In this document: one piece after another, positions 50,195-59,335 of the stretch
Position numbering within the stretch: the first letter of the stretch is position 1
How the letters are laid out: each line of letters begins with the position of its first letter
NCBI GenBank assembly: GCA_015066565.1
Contig: SVOB01000001.1
Location: forward strand, 434,001 to 498,000
Direction: 5' to 3'
Length of the DNA stretch: 64,000 nucleotides
DNA from: Oscillospiraceae bacterium
Lineage (GTDB): Bacteria > Bacillota > Clostridia > Oscillospirales > Acutalibacteraceae
Made by a program: the position numbers and the translations under genes
Notes under the pieces: generated by a model
What the model saw: only the letters and a program-made list of their open reading frames with translations
Told to the model about the DNA's origin: nothing
Database searches by the model: none

Positions 50195-53119
50195 TCAGTC
50201 TTTCATCATCTCTTCGATATCAACGCCGTTACCGGTATGCGGATGAGTTTTATGGAATTCCTTGGTTGCCTTGTTATATTCCTTGCGCTTTTTACGCATT
50301 TGTTTAGCTTCTTCGGAACCGCTGTTAAGAATAATCTTGAACGCTCTGGGGATAGCGTATGCCGCTAAACCGCCGACCTTATCCTCCGCCCTTCTCATAT
50401 TCGAAGCGTCCGGATGGTCACGGACAAGGTGAATGGCGTCGAACTCACATTTAGTGGTGCAAAGACCGCATCCGATACACTTGTTTGCGTCAACAATGCT
50501 CAATCCGCAGCTTAAGCAACGCGAGGTTTCAGCCTTAACCTGCTCCTCGGTGAAGATTAACCTGTTATCGACAAAACTGTTATGGTAATCAATCGACTCG
50601 TCAACGGCAGGTACCTGACGCTGAGCTGTGTCATAGGAATCTATTGCAATATTATCCTTATCAAGAGATTTAAAGTATCTGCGGTCTCTCGCAAGAGTCT
50701 GGGAAACGTTGTTCTTGGAAACGAATCTTGAAAGCGATTCAGCCGCCTCGTGACCCTGACCTATAGCGTCAATAACGAATTTCGGACCTGTGAATACGTC
50801 GCCGCCGACAAAGATACACGGGTCGTTCGTTTGGTAAGTGAACGAATCGGCAACGGGATAATTACCGTGATGGAAGGTTACGTCTGTTCCCTCAAGAAGC
50901 TTACCCCATTCGATAGCCTGACCTATAGCGAAAACTATTCTTTTGGCAGGAACTGTAATTGTATCGTTTTCATCATATTTCGGCGAGAACTTGCCTGTCG
51001 CTTCGTCGATTGTCGAAAGGCAACGCTTGAGAACAATAGCCGTAACCTTTCCGTTTTCGTCAACAACAACCTCTTTCGGACCCCAGCCGGGATTGATTTT
51101 AACGTTCTCTTCCTCAGCTTCGGCAATTTCTTCAAGAGAAGCGGGCATTGTTTCACGGGATTCAAGGCAGTACATTGAAACCGTTTCTGCGCCCTTTCTG
51201 TGAGCGGTTCTTGCGCAGTCGATAGCAACGTTACCGCCGCCGATAACTACAACGTCGCCGCTTAAGTCCTTCGTTGTGTCGGAAAGAGCTTTTTCAAGGA
51301 ATTTAACGGCGATTTCGGTTCCGTCAGCCGTATCGTTAGGTACGCCGGGAAGTCTTCCGCCCTGGCAGCCGATTGCAATATAGAACGCTTCGTAGCCCTG
51401 TTCCTTAAGCTCGCTTATGGTAACGTCCTTGCCGACCTCAACGCCGCATTTGATTTCAACGCCGAGTTCACGGATAATGTCGATTTCAGCGTCGATAACA
51501 TCCTTTTCAAGCTTGAAGGCGGGAATACCGTATGTCATCATTCCGCCGGGCTTTTCGTTCTTCTCGAATACTGTCGGCTTATAGCCCATAGTAGCGAGAT
51601 AGTACGCCGCAGAAAGACCTGCGGGACCTGCGCCGATAATAGCGATTTTTTCATCCCACTCGCCGCTGACTCTCTTTGTAATCTTTTTCGGAATATATCT
51701 TGTTTCGGCGTGAAGGTCACGCTCTGCAAGGAATTTCTTTACGTCGTCAATTGCGACAGCTTTGTCAACCGTGCCTCTTGTGCAGGCGTCCTCACAACGC
51801 TTGTTGCAGACACGTCCGCAGATTGCAGGGAACGGATTTTCAAGCTTTATAAGAGCAAGCGCCTCGTCATATCTTCCGTCCTTAGCCATCTTAAGATAGC
51901 CCTGAATCGGAACGTGGGCGGGGCAAGCCGCCTTACAGGGAGCAGTACCTGTTTTATGGGTGTTGACACGGGCTGTGTCTCTGTAATTCTCGTCCCACGC
52001 ATACTTGCCCCAACGGATTTTGTCGGGTAATACCTGCTTGGGATATTTGACCTCGCTGCCGTCTTTCTGACAGAGCTTCTGTCCGAGCTTGACAGCGCCC
52101 GCAGGACAAACCTCAACGCAACGTCCGCAGGCAACGCAGTTTTCCTTGGTTACATTTGCGGTATAGGCGCTTCTTGAAAGGTTTGGGGTATTAAATAAAA
52201 GCGAGGTACGAAGCGCGTTACAAATTTTAACGTTACAGTTACATATATCGAAAATATGGTCGTCGCCGTCGATATTCGTTACCTGGTGAACATAGCCGTT
52301 ATCCTCGGCTTTCTGAAGAATTTCAAGCGCTTCCTCCTTTGTTATGTAATGCGCTCTGCCTGTTTCTACGGTGTAGTCAGCCATATCGCCGACCTGGATG
52401 CACCAGTCGTCGCCGTCATCCGTACAGCCCTCGCCTATTTCGGCTCTGGAATAGCGGCAAGAGCAGATGCCTGCCGAAAGGTGACCGTCATATTTCTGAA
52501 GCCAGTAGGAAAGCTTTTCAATGCTCATAGCCTCTCGGCTTGCGTTGACTTCCTTTTCAACGGGAATGACGTGCATACCTATTCCGTCGCCTCCGGGAGG
52601 AACCATTGAGGTAATATGTTCAAGAGGAAGGAAGGTCATTCGCTCGAACATTTTTGCAACGGGCGGATTATTCTTGATTCTGTCAACCGAGGAATTGAAA
52701 AGCTCGGCGCTTCCGGGAACAAAATAGCTTGTACGGTAGCGGATTTCCTTCGGCGCGCCCTCAATCGGGCCGTTATCGTCATAATGGTCGCCGTAATCGT
52801 ACTCCACGAAGCCGTGAACACAAAGCCGGTCAAGTGTTTCCTTAACCTTTTCTTCGCTCATGTTCTTTTTGTTCATTTCGCAAAGCTGTTCAAAGGTGTA
52901 CCATTTACGCTGTTTCATTGAAAGCGCAATATCGACCTCATCCTCGCTGAGAATTTCACGAAGTCCCCAGTATTCCTCATCGGTAGTTTTAAGACCGAAG
53001 ATTTTATGGGGAACGTTATCGGTGATTTTAGCGCCGAGTTTGGCGTATTTCTTTTTCTTTTCCTGTTCGCCGTCATACTTTGATTTTGTATGTGGCATCT
53101 TGTCATAGGTTTCAGGCAT
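50195..53119 (-). CDS. Multi-domain Fe-S/FAD NAD(P)H oxidoreductase (GltD-like), copy 2
   Basis: About 974 residues, paralogous to copy 1 along its whole length. Same order: winged-helix-like start, Cys-rich domain (CSCRYSRAEIGEGC, ICNCNVKIC), CVACGRCVEVCP, Fer4_20 region (PCKAACPAH, VCNKRCEDACTRG), FAD fold (GAGPAGLSAAYYL), NAD(P)H fold (GGGNVAIDCA), terminal clusters (CLSCG, CIGCGLCTTKCEF). The extra C-terminal tail is very basic (KKRKEYNKATK). ATG 53119 has AAAGGAG upstream. First gene of the operon with hypA and copy 1. Confidence 0.85.
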   Translation of the reverse strand: MPETYDKMPHTKSKYDGEQEKKKKYAKLGAKITDNVPHKIFGLKTTDEEYWGLREILSEDEVDIALSMKQRKWYTFEQLCEMNKKNMSEEKVKETLDRLCVHGFVEYDYGDHYDDNGPIEGAPKEIRYRTSYFVPGSAELFNSSVDRIKNNPPVAKMFERMTFLPLEHITSMVPPGGDGIGMHVIPVEKEVNASREAMSIEKLSYWLQKYDGHLSAGICSCRYSRAEIGEGCTDDGDDWCIQVGDMADYTVETGRAHYITKEEALEILQKAEDNGYVHQVTNIDGDDHIFDICNCNVKICNALRTSLLFNTPNLSRSAYTANVTKENCVACGRCVEVCPAGAVKLGQKLCQKDGSEVKYPKQVLPDKIRWGKYAWDENYRDTARVNTHKTGTAPCKAACPAHVPIQGYLKMAKDGRYDEALALIKLENPFPAICGRVCNKRCEDACTRGTVDKAVAIDDVKKFLAERDLHAETRYIPKKITKRVSGEWDEKIAIIGAGPAGLSAAYYLATMGYKPTVFEKNEKPGGMMTYGIPAFKLEKDVIDAEIDIIRELGVEIKCGVEVGKDVTISELKEQGYEAFYIAIGCQGGRLPGVPNDTADGTEIAVKFLEKALSDTTKDLSGDVVVIGGGNVAIDCARTAHRKGAETVSMYCLESRETMPASLEEIAEAEEENVKINPGWGPKEVVVDENGKVTAIVLKRCLSTIDEATGKFSPKYDENDTITVPAKRIVFAIGQAIEWGKLLEGTDVTFHHGNYPVADSFTYQTNDPCIFVGGDVFTGPKFVIDAIGQGHEAAESLSRFVSKNNVSQTLARDRRYFKSLDKDNIAIDSYDTAQRQVPAVDESIDYHNSFVDNRLIFTEEQVKAETSRCLSCGLSIVDANKCIGCGLCTTKCEFDAIHLVRDHPDASNMRRAEDKVGGLAAYAIPRAFKIILNSGSEEAKQMRKKRKEYNKATKEFHKTHPHTGNGVDIEEMMKD

Positions 53120-53202
53120 AGCGTTCTCCTTTACGAACCGCAAAAGCGGATAAAATAATACATTCTGACAAATGCAACAGACAGACTGCTACATATAAAG
53201 TA

Positions 53203-53231
53203 ATTATAACTCAAATGCAAGTAATTTTCAA
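53203..53231 (-). promoter_or_regulatory. Promoter of the Fe-S flavoprotein operon
   Basis: Minus strand TTGAAA (53226-53231), 17-nt spacer, TATAAT (53203-53208), in an AT-rich stretch. Confidence 0.75.
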
Positions 53232-53296
53232 TGTTATTAATTTACATATTAATTATATTTATATTATATATTTAGCACAATTAGACGAAAAAAGGC

Positions 53297-53324
53297 AAAA
53301 AAAAGAGCGGTAATATCTTACCGC
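53297..53324 (-). terminator. Terminator of the ferredoxin-reductase gene
   Basis: GCGGTAA-TATC-TTACCGC (53307-53324), then a run of T on the minus strand. Confidence 0.8.
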
Positions 53325-53340
53325 CCTTTCATTATTTTAA

Positions 53341-54540
53341 TTATTCCATTATCGGCAATTTGATTTTCAAATCGCTTGTCGGATATGAAGCGCAGGCGTG
53401 GAACCAGCCGAACTCCTTATCCATTTTACGTCTTCCGTCGCCGAGAGGAGAAACGAAGATTTCGCCCTCAAGAAGCTGAGTACGGCAGAAACCGCATTCG
53501 CCGCAACGGCAATGGGTATCAACAGGAATCGCCGCTCTTTCAAGAGCAACGGCAACAGGCTCGTTGCCCGAAGCGGGAATAACCGTTTCATCTATGCCGC
53601 GGACAACGGTGATATTGAAGGTCTTTGTTTCGTTGCCTACGGGATAACCCGGAATCTTAGTGCTGTCAACGGGATTATTCATAACGTCGTGGCGGAAACG
53701 CTTTTCACGTACGCCCATTTCCTTAATTGTTTTGGCAATAAGATTGTACATAGGAAGCGGACCGCAGAACATATAAGTCGGGTCCTCGCCCGAATACTTT
53801 TCAATAATCTCTCTTGTGACAAAGCCCTTTTCGCCCTGCCAGTCGGGGTCATCGGAAAGAACGTGAACAACCTTTACGTTTTCACAGTCCTTTTCAACCT
53901 TGTCAAGCTCTTCCTTAAGAACAATATCGCTTGAATTGACCGAGCCATAGATTATTGTAATTTTGCAGTCGCCCATCTTGCCGTAAGCGATTTCACGCGC
54001 CATTGACAAAAACGGAGTTATACCGCTTCCGCCTGCAAGAGCGACAATATTCTTACTGTCGCGCAGAGGCTCCCAATAGAAGAAGCCGAAAGGCATATTC
54101 GCTTCGAGAATATCGCCTTCCTTAACGTTGTCAAAGAAGAAATCGGGTACAAGATAAGGTCTGTTGCGTCTTATGGTAACCTCAACAAAGCCGTTCTCTC
54201 CTCTTGCTTCAAAGGGAGCCGAGCTGATTGTATAGGGTCTTGTAAGAACGCTGTTGCCGATTTTAAGGCGGAAGTTTATATACTGACCTGCCTGGAAAAC
54301 CGGGATATGACCGTCTGTCGACTGAAGTCTGAAAAGCTTTGAAGTCGGAGATGTATCTTTAATAAGAGTAACCTTGAACTCCATTTTTGCAGGGTGAAGC
54401 TTGTCGGCAAGCTCACGGACAAAGTCCTTAGGCTGAGGAACGTCAGACGCATTTGCAATGCTCGCTTTTCTCATAGCGGTAACTCTTGAAGCGCCGCCGA
54501 CATCCTTAAGAAAGCCCTTTACTTTAATGCTCTTGCTCAT
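53341..54540 (-). CDS. FNR-type oxidoreductase with C-terminal [2Fe-2S] ferredoxin domain
   Basis: 399 residues. A poorly conserved N-terminal part (about 1-50) is followed by the FAD-binding RPYTISSAP motif, the NAD(P)H region GGSGITPFLSM, and MFCGPLPMY. The C-terminal plant-type ferredoxin has CRCGECGFC and a fourth Cys in HACAS. This layout passes electrons from NAD(P)H through FAD and [2Fe-2S] to a partner enzyme. It overlaps the upstream FAD gene by 4 bp (ATGA), so that flavoprotein is the likely partner. AGGAGG lies before the ATG. Confidence 0.9.
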   Translation of the reverse strand: MSKSIKVKGFLKDVGGASRVTAMRKASIANASDVPQPKDFVRELADKLHPAKMEFKVTLIKDTSPTSKLFRLQSTDGHIPVFQAGQYINFRLKIGNSVLTRPYTISSAPFEARGENGFVEVTIRRNRPYLVPDFFFDNVKEGDILEANMPFGFFYWEPLRDSKNIVALAGGSGITPFLSMAREIAYGKMGDCKITIIYGSVNSSDIVLKEELDKVEKDCENVKVVHVLSDDPDWQGEKGFVTREIIEKYSGEDPTYMFCGPLPMYNLIAKTIKEMGVREKRFRHDVMNNPVDSTKIPGYPVGNETKTFNITVVRGIDETVIPASGNEPVAVALERAAIPVDTHCRCGECGFCRTQLLEGEIFVSPLGDGRRKMDKEFGWFHACASYPTSDLKIKLPIME

Positions 54541-56078
54541 TTCGCACCCTCCTTTTTCTCCATATCTTCAAGTATTGCCTTAGCCGCCGCTCTTCCGTTT
54601 GTGACGGCGGGTCCCATTCCGTTACCCGACATACCGGGCGAGCCGTTGAATTCAAGTCCCTTGATGAAATGGTCCTCTTCCTTCATACCGAGGCGGGCTA
54701 CAGCGTGGTTATCCATTGAATGAGTATAACCGTAAATACTGCCCTTCCAGGCGCCGACATAATGGGAAATAGTCATAGGCGTTGTAATCTCAATTTCGGT
54801 GATATTCGGTCTGAAATCGACACCCGAAATCTTGATATACTCTTCCATCATTTCGTTGCCGAGACGGCGTTTGAGGTCAAAATAATCCTCTTCCTTAACG
54901 CCCTCAAAAGCGGTTACGGGAACAAGCGCCGTAATCGAAACCTGAGTATAGCCCTCGGGTACGCAGTCGGGGTTAGCGTAGTTAAGACAAATCGTGGTTA
55001 TGTAATTATAAGGCTCGGTAAGGTTCTTATAATTCTCCCAGATTTCGTTTGTGTCCATTGTTCTTCCCGAGAAGGTTGAATAGTTCATAAGTCCGTTTTC
55101 TTTGGGAGTGCCTTCAAGAACGGCAATAAGAGAAACGGGACAAACGGAAAGCTTCATTCCGTTTACGAACTTGACTGCGCCTTTGGGAACCTCGCTCAAA
55201 GGCTCAATCATCTGGGTATAAACCTTATTCGGATAAGGCGCGGATACAACATAGTCGCAGTGGATTTCTTCGCCGTTCTTTGTACGGACGCCGTAAACCT
55301 TGCCGTCCTTTACAAGAATTTTATCGACTTCCTGCTTAAACTCAAACTGGGCGCCGTTTTCCTCAACCTTCTTTTCGAGCTTCATACTCATTTCGTGAGA
55401 ATAGCCGCGGCAGACATAACTGCCCGTAAAGTAGTCAGCCATAAGGAAGGCGTAAATTGTAAACGGAAGGTCGTCCATACGGTTGCCGACGTAAATCCAG
55501 TAAGGCGTAAGCATTTCAACCGCCCTCTTGGGAAGATTGAAGGTGTTTATAACCTCGGTTGCGCTGTAACCGACAGTCTTAACGAAATCGGGGTGCTTCA
55601 AAAGCATCTGGACCTTGCTCATGGGAGTTACGGACAGAATGTTCATACTGTCATAAACCCTGCGGCAAAGAAGCAGCAGCTCGTGAACCTTTTCGTAAGA
55701 GCCGGGAACAACAGCGTCTATTTCTTTTGCCGCCGTTTCATAGCCCTCGTGAAGAATGGCGTCGATATTTGAATTAGGCAAAGCAACCCTGTAGCACTCG
55801 GGTACTTTGAGCCAGTCAATGTCAACGCCCATATCGTCAAAGAACTGACCTATTTTAAGGCGATTGCCCTTTTCGCCGATTGACATCATTTCGTGAAGCG
55901 TAGCCTCAATTTCAAAGCCGTTTCTTACGAAATCGGTTGCAAGACCGCCGGGAAGATTATGCTTTTCAAGGATAAGAATATCCTTAACGCCCTTTGACTG
56001 AAGATGAAGAGCAGTTGACATACCCGAAAGAGCGCCGCCTATGATAATGACGTCATAATGATCTTTGAAATATTTCAT
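54537..56078 (-). CDS. Phytoene-desaturase-type NAD(P)/FAD oxidoreductase (CrtI/retinol-saturase-like)
   Basis: 513 residues. The N-terminal dinucleotide fold VIIIGGALSGMSTALHL and the EKHNLPGGLATDF motif are typical for the CrtI/carotenoid-isomerase/retinol-saturase group. The C-terminal GSPGMSGNGMGPAVTNGRAA is the FAD-closing motif. This group adds, removes or moves hydrogen on conjugated double bonds. Coupled to the [2Fe-2S] reductase, so electrons may flow to a polyene substrate; a fatty acid is inferred from neighbours, not shown. Confidence 0.85.
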   Translation of the reverse strand: MKYFKDHYDVIIIGGALSGMSTALHLQSKGVKDILILEKHNLPGGLATDFVRNGFEIEATLHEMMSIGEKGNRLKIGQFFDDMGVDIDWLKVPECYRVALPNSNIDAILHEGYETAAKEIDAVVPGSYEKVHELLLLCRRVYDSMNILSVTPMSKVQMLLKHPDFVKTVGYSATEVINTFNLPKRAVEMLTPYWIYVGNRMDDLPFTIYAFLMADYFTGSYVCRGYSHEMSMKLEKKVEENGAQFEFKQEVDKILVKDGKVYGVRTKNGEEIHCDYVVSAPYPNKVYTQMIEPLSEVPKGAVKFVNGMKLSVCPVSLIAVLEGTPKENGLMNYSTFSGRTMDTNEIWENYKNLTEPYNYITTICLNYANPDCVPEGYTQVSITALVPVTAFEGVKEEDYFDLKRRLGNEMMEEYIKISGVDFRPNITEIEITTPMTISHYVGAWKGSIYGYTHSMDNHAVARLGMKEEDHFIKGLEFNGSPGMSGNGMGPAVTNGRAAAKAILEDMEKKEGAK

Positions 56079-56106
56079 AGCGTATTCCTTTCGTTTTTAT
56101 TAACCG

Positions 56107-56136
56107 AAAAAACGGGAAGGGGTAATCCCCTCCCCG
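56107..56136 (-). terminator. Terminator after the isomerase-like gene
   Basis: GGGAAGGGG-TAAT-CCCCTCCCC stem (about 56112-56136), with T6 after it on the minus strand. It is placed between the isomerase-like gene and the reductase pair, so the latter depend on read-through or their own start. Confidence 0.75.
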
Positions 56137-56151
56137 AAAAAAAGTCAGATT

Positions 56152-57540
56152 TTAGAAGAAGCGCTCAACAAGCTCTCTTGAGTATTCAGCGGTTTCATCC
56201 ATGTCGCCGAAGGACATAATCTCACCTGCATAGAAGGTATCGTACTTGCCCTGCATAGCCTCTACCTTATCATACCAGCCTGCAGCATAATCGTCGGAGA
56301 ATACATGCGGGAAGTAGTAAACGCTCCACTCGTTAACAACGTTGGAAGCGGGGTTATGCATTGTCTTAAGGTCGTCAAGAACCATCTGCTTGCACTTGTC
56401 ATAAGGAATTTCTTCGGAATTCTTATGCTTACGAAGAGCGTAGGTTGTGATAACCTGGTCCTTGGTGTCCTTCCAACGGCGATAGTAAACCATAAGGTGA
56501 CCGAGAGTCTGAGGAGTCATATTCTCGAATACATAGTAAGAAATTTCGGGATGATCCTCGGGCTTTGTCTCAACTGCGAGAACGTCATAGCGCTCATAGT
56601 CAATCTTTGAGAAGAGCTCTTTTTCGTCGTCGCGGGTGTCGAAATAGTCAACCATGCCTACCTGGCCGTCGTCACGCTTGTTGGGAATGTAAAGAGGAGC
56701 AGTAACGATAATCTTGTCGTACTCTTCAACTTCGCCGTTAACCGTAACATAAACCTTGCCGTCCTTACGCTCAACCTTTTCGATTGTTGAGTTAAGTCTT
56801 GCGGGGTTCTTAAGGTGGTCGTTAAGGTGCTCCCAGATTGACTGTGTGCCGTCTTTCCAGGTCCAGAGATTAACCTTAACAAAGTTCATTGTTGTCTGGA
56901 AATCAAGATACTTAAGAACATAAGCAGCCGGAATTTCATCGAAATAACCGTAGCCGAATGAAGTGAACGGTCCGATCCAAACGTCCTGAGTGAGTTCAAC
57001 GCCGTTCATTTCGCACCAATCTTTAAAGGGCATAGCGAGGTCCTTAAGGTTGGGGTTAACGCCGCTTACGGGCTCACGCTTAGCGTTCTGCTGTGAGAAG
57101 CCTTCGTATCTTCCCTCTGCAACGCCGCGGTGACCGTTTACGTCATAGCCCTTATATTTTGTTTCAAGGATTTCGCCGAGCTTCTTAGTCTGCTTCTTCA
57201 TCTTGAGAAGACGCGGAATCTTTGAGATGTTCTTCTTGGGCTCGAAGGGCTCGATTACATCGCCCTTAGCGTTCTTATAATTTCTGTTAAGCTTCGGGCC
57301 GTCGTGAGTAATGCCGCAGAACTCTTCTACGTCGTGAACTGCGTAGTATGACGGAACGCCCATGATAGCGCCCATTTCATAACGTCTTCCGTTATAAGTC
57401 GGGCTCCAGCACTTACCGCCTACGCGGTCAAGTCTTTCGAGAATAGTATAGTTTTCATAACCCTTCTTCTCGAGATACATTCCGGCAGAAAGTCCGGCAG
57501 GGCCGCCGCCGATAATGCAAATGCGAATGTCTTTTTCCAT
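56152..57540 (-). CDS. FAD-dependent polyunsaturated fatty acid isomerase-like protein
   Basis: 462 residues. The N-terminal FAD fold is CIIGGGPAGLSAGMYLEKKG. The following motifs match my memory of P. acnes polyunsaturated fatty acid isomerase (which makes conjugated linoleic acid): GRRYEMGAIMGVPSY, TKYKGYDVNGH, FGYGYFDEIPAAYVLKYLDF, LWTWKDGTQSIWEHLN and YYFPHVFSDDYAAGW, with the end FYAGEIMSFGDMDE. The protein is slightly longer than that enzyme (about 424). No transmembrane helix. GGAGGAATAG precedes the ATG. Substrate not proven; family-level identification is good. Confidence 0.82.
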   Translation of the reverse strand: MEKDIRICIIGGGPAGLSAGMYLEKKGYENYTILERLDRVGGKCWSPTYNGRRYEMGAIMGVPSYYAVHDVEEFCGITHDGPKLNRNYKNAKGDVIEPFEPKKNISKIPRLLKMKKQTKKLGEILETKYKGYDVNGHRGVAEGRYEGFSQQNAKREPVSGVNPNLKDLAMPFKDWCEMNGVELTQDVWIGPFTSFGYGYFDEIPAAYVLKYLDFQTTMNFVKVNLWTWKDGTQSIWEHLNDHLKNPARLNSTIEKVERKDGKVYVTVNGEVEEYDKIIVTAPLYIPNKRDDGQVGMVDYFDTRDDEKELFSKIDYERYDVLAVETKPEDHPEISYYVFENMTPQTLGHLMVYYRRWKDTKDQVITTYALRKHKNSEEIPYDKCKQMVLDDLKTMHNPASNVVNEWSVYYFPHVFSDDYAAGWYDKVEAMQGKYDTFYAGEIMSFGDMDETAEYSRELVERFF

Positions 57541-57584
57541 TTCTATTCCTCCATAAATAGATTGATAAAAATATCACGATTGTC

Positions 57585-57613
57585 ATTATACTATATTTTT
57601 AAATAAAATGCAC
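57585..57613 (-). promoter_or_regulatory. Promoter of the isomerase-like gene
   Basis: Minus strand GTGCAT (57608-57613), 17-nt spacer, TATAAT (57585-57590), in an A/T-rich divergent region; the plus-strand promoter was not clear. Confidence 0.5.
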
Positions 57614-57726
57614 TACTTTTTTAAAAATTTTCAAAAATAATTATTATTTTTGCAAAAAGCCTATCTTTATTAATAAAAATATGATAAGATATATCGGTAA
57701 TTATTTTTTTTAAAGGCGGTGAGAAA

Positions 57727-59103
57727 ATGCGTTTCGGTTCGTTTGAGGAGATGCTTTCATTTTACGCCGTTGACAGCAGGGCCGTAGCCCTTATTCACGG
57801 CGAGAACGGAGAAAAGGAAGAGATAACCTATTCCCTTCTTGTTAAATTAATTGACAAAAAAGCCGCTGAAATCAAAAACAGCGGTAAGACCTCAATAGGT
57901 ATAATCTGTTCGTCAAGCGTTGAATGTATCGTAACCGTTTTCGCCGCCGTAAAAGCGGGGCTTCAGGTCGTTCTTATTGACGGCGGGCTTCACGAATCGG
58001 TAAAGAAAGCGCAGATAAAAGCCGCTGACGTCGATATGCTTTACAGTGACGATAAGGAAGAAACCGTTTCGCTTTCTTCAGCCTTAACCGGCGGCGTAGA
58101 AAAGGACGCCGGAAGAATTCTTTTCTTCACCTCGGGAACGACGAGCAGTTCAAAGGCAGTTGTTCTGACCGAAAAAAGCCTTTGCTCAAGCGCGTACAAC
58201 GGAAGCGCAAAATTGCCCTTAACCAAAGACGACACGCTTTTATGTCTTCTTCCGATTTCGCATGTTTTCGGCTTCGTCTGTTCTCTTTTATGGGGGCTTT
58301 CGTGCGGCGCAAAAATCGCTCTTTCAAGAGGGATGAGATTTGTAACCGAAGACTTTAATTTCTTTAACCCCACGGCTGTCTCGCTCGTTCCGATGTTACT
58401 CGGCTTTTTTATTAAAAACAGGCTGTTCAACGACTCGCTTTCGCTTATTCTTATAGGTGCGGGCGACTGTCCCGACGCTCTTCTCGAAGCGGCTAAGGCT
58501 ATGGGAAAAAGAGTAAGCTTCGGTTACGGACTTACGGAAACAAGCTCCGGCGTTGCCATAAGCGTTGAGGGTAACCCGAGGGCTATGGAAATTTGTCCCG
58601 ACGACGAGATTTTTATTTCCGGGGACGGCGAAATCCTTATCAAAGCTCCCACCTGTCTTATGCAGGGCTATTATAAAGATGAAAAGGCGACCGAAGAAGC
58701 CGTAAAGGACGGTATTCTTTATTCGGGCGACCTCGGTTTTATCGATATGGACGGCAAGCTTCATATCACGGGCAGAAAAAAAGAGATGCTTGTTTTGCCG
58801 AGCGGAACGAAAATCTTTCTTCCCGACTATGAAGCGGCTATTTCAAAGGCAATTGAAAACACCGAATTAGCGGTTATTCTTCTTAAAAACAAGCCCGTTC
58901 TCGTGGTAAAGGAAATCGAAGAAAAGCGCCGTGAAATTCAGGAAAAGATAAATGAGGAGATGAAAAAGCACCCGCGTTCGCATCAGCTTTCGCAGGTAAT
59001 TTTCACTGATAAACCGTTACCGAGAACGGCAACGGGCAAAATAAAACGCTGGGAAATCCAGAAAACGGAGGAAGAAAAAAATGGCAAAAATGACCAGGGA
59101 TGA
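57727..59103 (+). CDS. Acyl-AMP ligase (adenylate-forming, fatty acid/aryl type)
   Basis: 458 residues, ANL superfamily. The ATP loop is FFTSGTTSSSKAVVLTEK (about 133-150), A5 GYGLTETSSG, A7 YSGDLGFIDMDGKLHITGRKKEM, and the catalytic Lys region PRTATGKIKR near the C-terminus. It activates a carboxylic acid and can load a thiol. Its last 23 bp overlap the carrier-protein gene, so loading onto that carrier is likely. Ribosome site GGCGGTGAG. Fatty acid is the context-based guess for the acid. Confidence 0.87.
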   Translation: MRFGSFEEMLSFYAVDSRAVALIHGENGEKEEITYSLLVKLIDKKAAEIKNSGKTSIGIICSSSVECIVTVFAAVKAGLQVVLIDGGLHESVKKAQIKAADVDMLYSDDKEETVSLSSALTGGVEKDAGRILFFTSGTTSSSKAVVLTEKSLCSSAYNGSAKLPLTKDDTLLCLLPISHVFGFVCSLLWGLSCGAKIALSRGMRFVTEDFNFFNPTAVSLVPMLLGFFIKNRLFNDSLSLILIGAGDCPDALLEAAKAMGKRVSFGYGLTETSSGVAISVEGNPRAMEICPDDEIFISGDGEILIKAPTCLMQGYYKDEKATEEAVKDGILYSGDLGFIDMDGKLHITGRKKEMLVLPSGTKIFLPDYEAAISKAIENTELAVILLKNKPVLVVKEIEEKRREIQEKINEEMKKHPRSHQLSQVIFTDKPLPRTATGKIKRWEIQKTEEEKNGKNDQG

Positions 59104-59335
59104 ATTAGTACAGGAAATCATTCAGACTGTTTACGACTGCGCGCCCGAGCTTGAGGGCGTTGAGCTGTCGGAGGAGACTGTTATAAATACCGATACTAAC
59201 ATTGACTCAATGGGTATGACTCTTATCATCTGCCGTCTTGAAGCAAATCTTGACATCAACATTCCCCATAAGGAATGGGATACGCTTCTCACGCTCGGCG
59301 ACGTTGTAAACGCTTTTTACTCGAGAATGGAATAA
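59081..59335 (+). CDS. Dedicated acyl carrier protein
   Basis: 84 residues, acidic, helical. The phosphopantetheine serine is Ser43 in NIDSMGMTLI (the DSL/DSM motif). The overlap with the ligase (23 bp) and with the next ORF (TAATG) marks it as a specialised carrier rather than the housekeeping AcpP. It needs a phosphopantetheinyl transferase: the Sfp-type gene at 28274 is a candidate. No ATP-dependent condensing enzyme is nearby. Confidence 0.88.
   Translation: MAKMTRDELVQEIIQTVYDCAPELEGVELSEETVINTDTNIDSMGMTLIICRLEANLDINIPHKEWDTLLTLGDVVNAFYSRME

Noticed and set aside
46982-53119. Glutamate synthase small subunits
   Set aside because: The GltD-like core is present, but no gltB/large subunit is nearby, and the proteins are about twice the length with several added Fe-S domains.
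54537-57540. Carotenoid biosynthesis cluster
   Set aside because: CrtI-like motifs are present, but there is no phytoene synthase or prenyl transferase; the second flavoprotein matches a fatty acid isomerase better.
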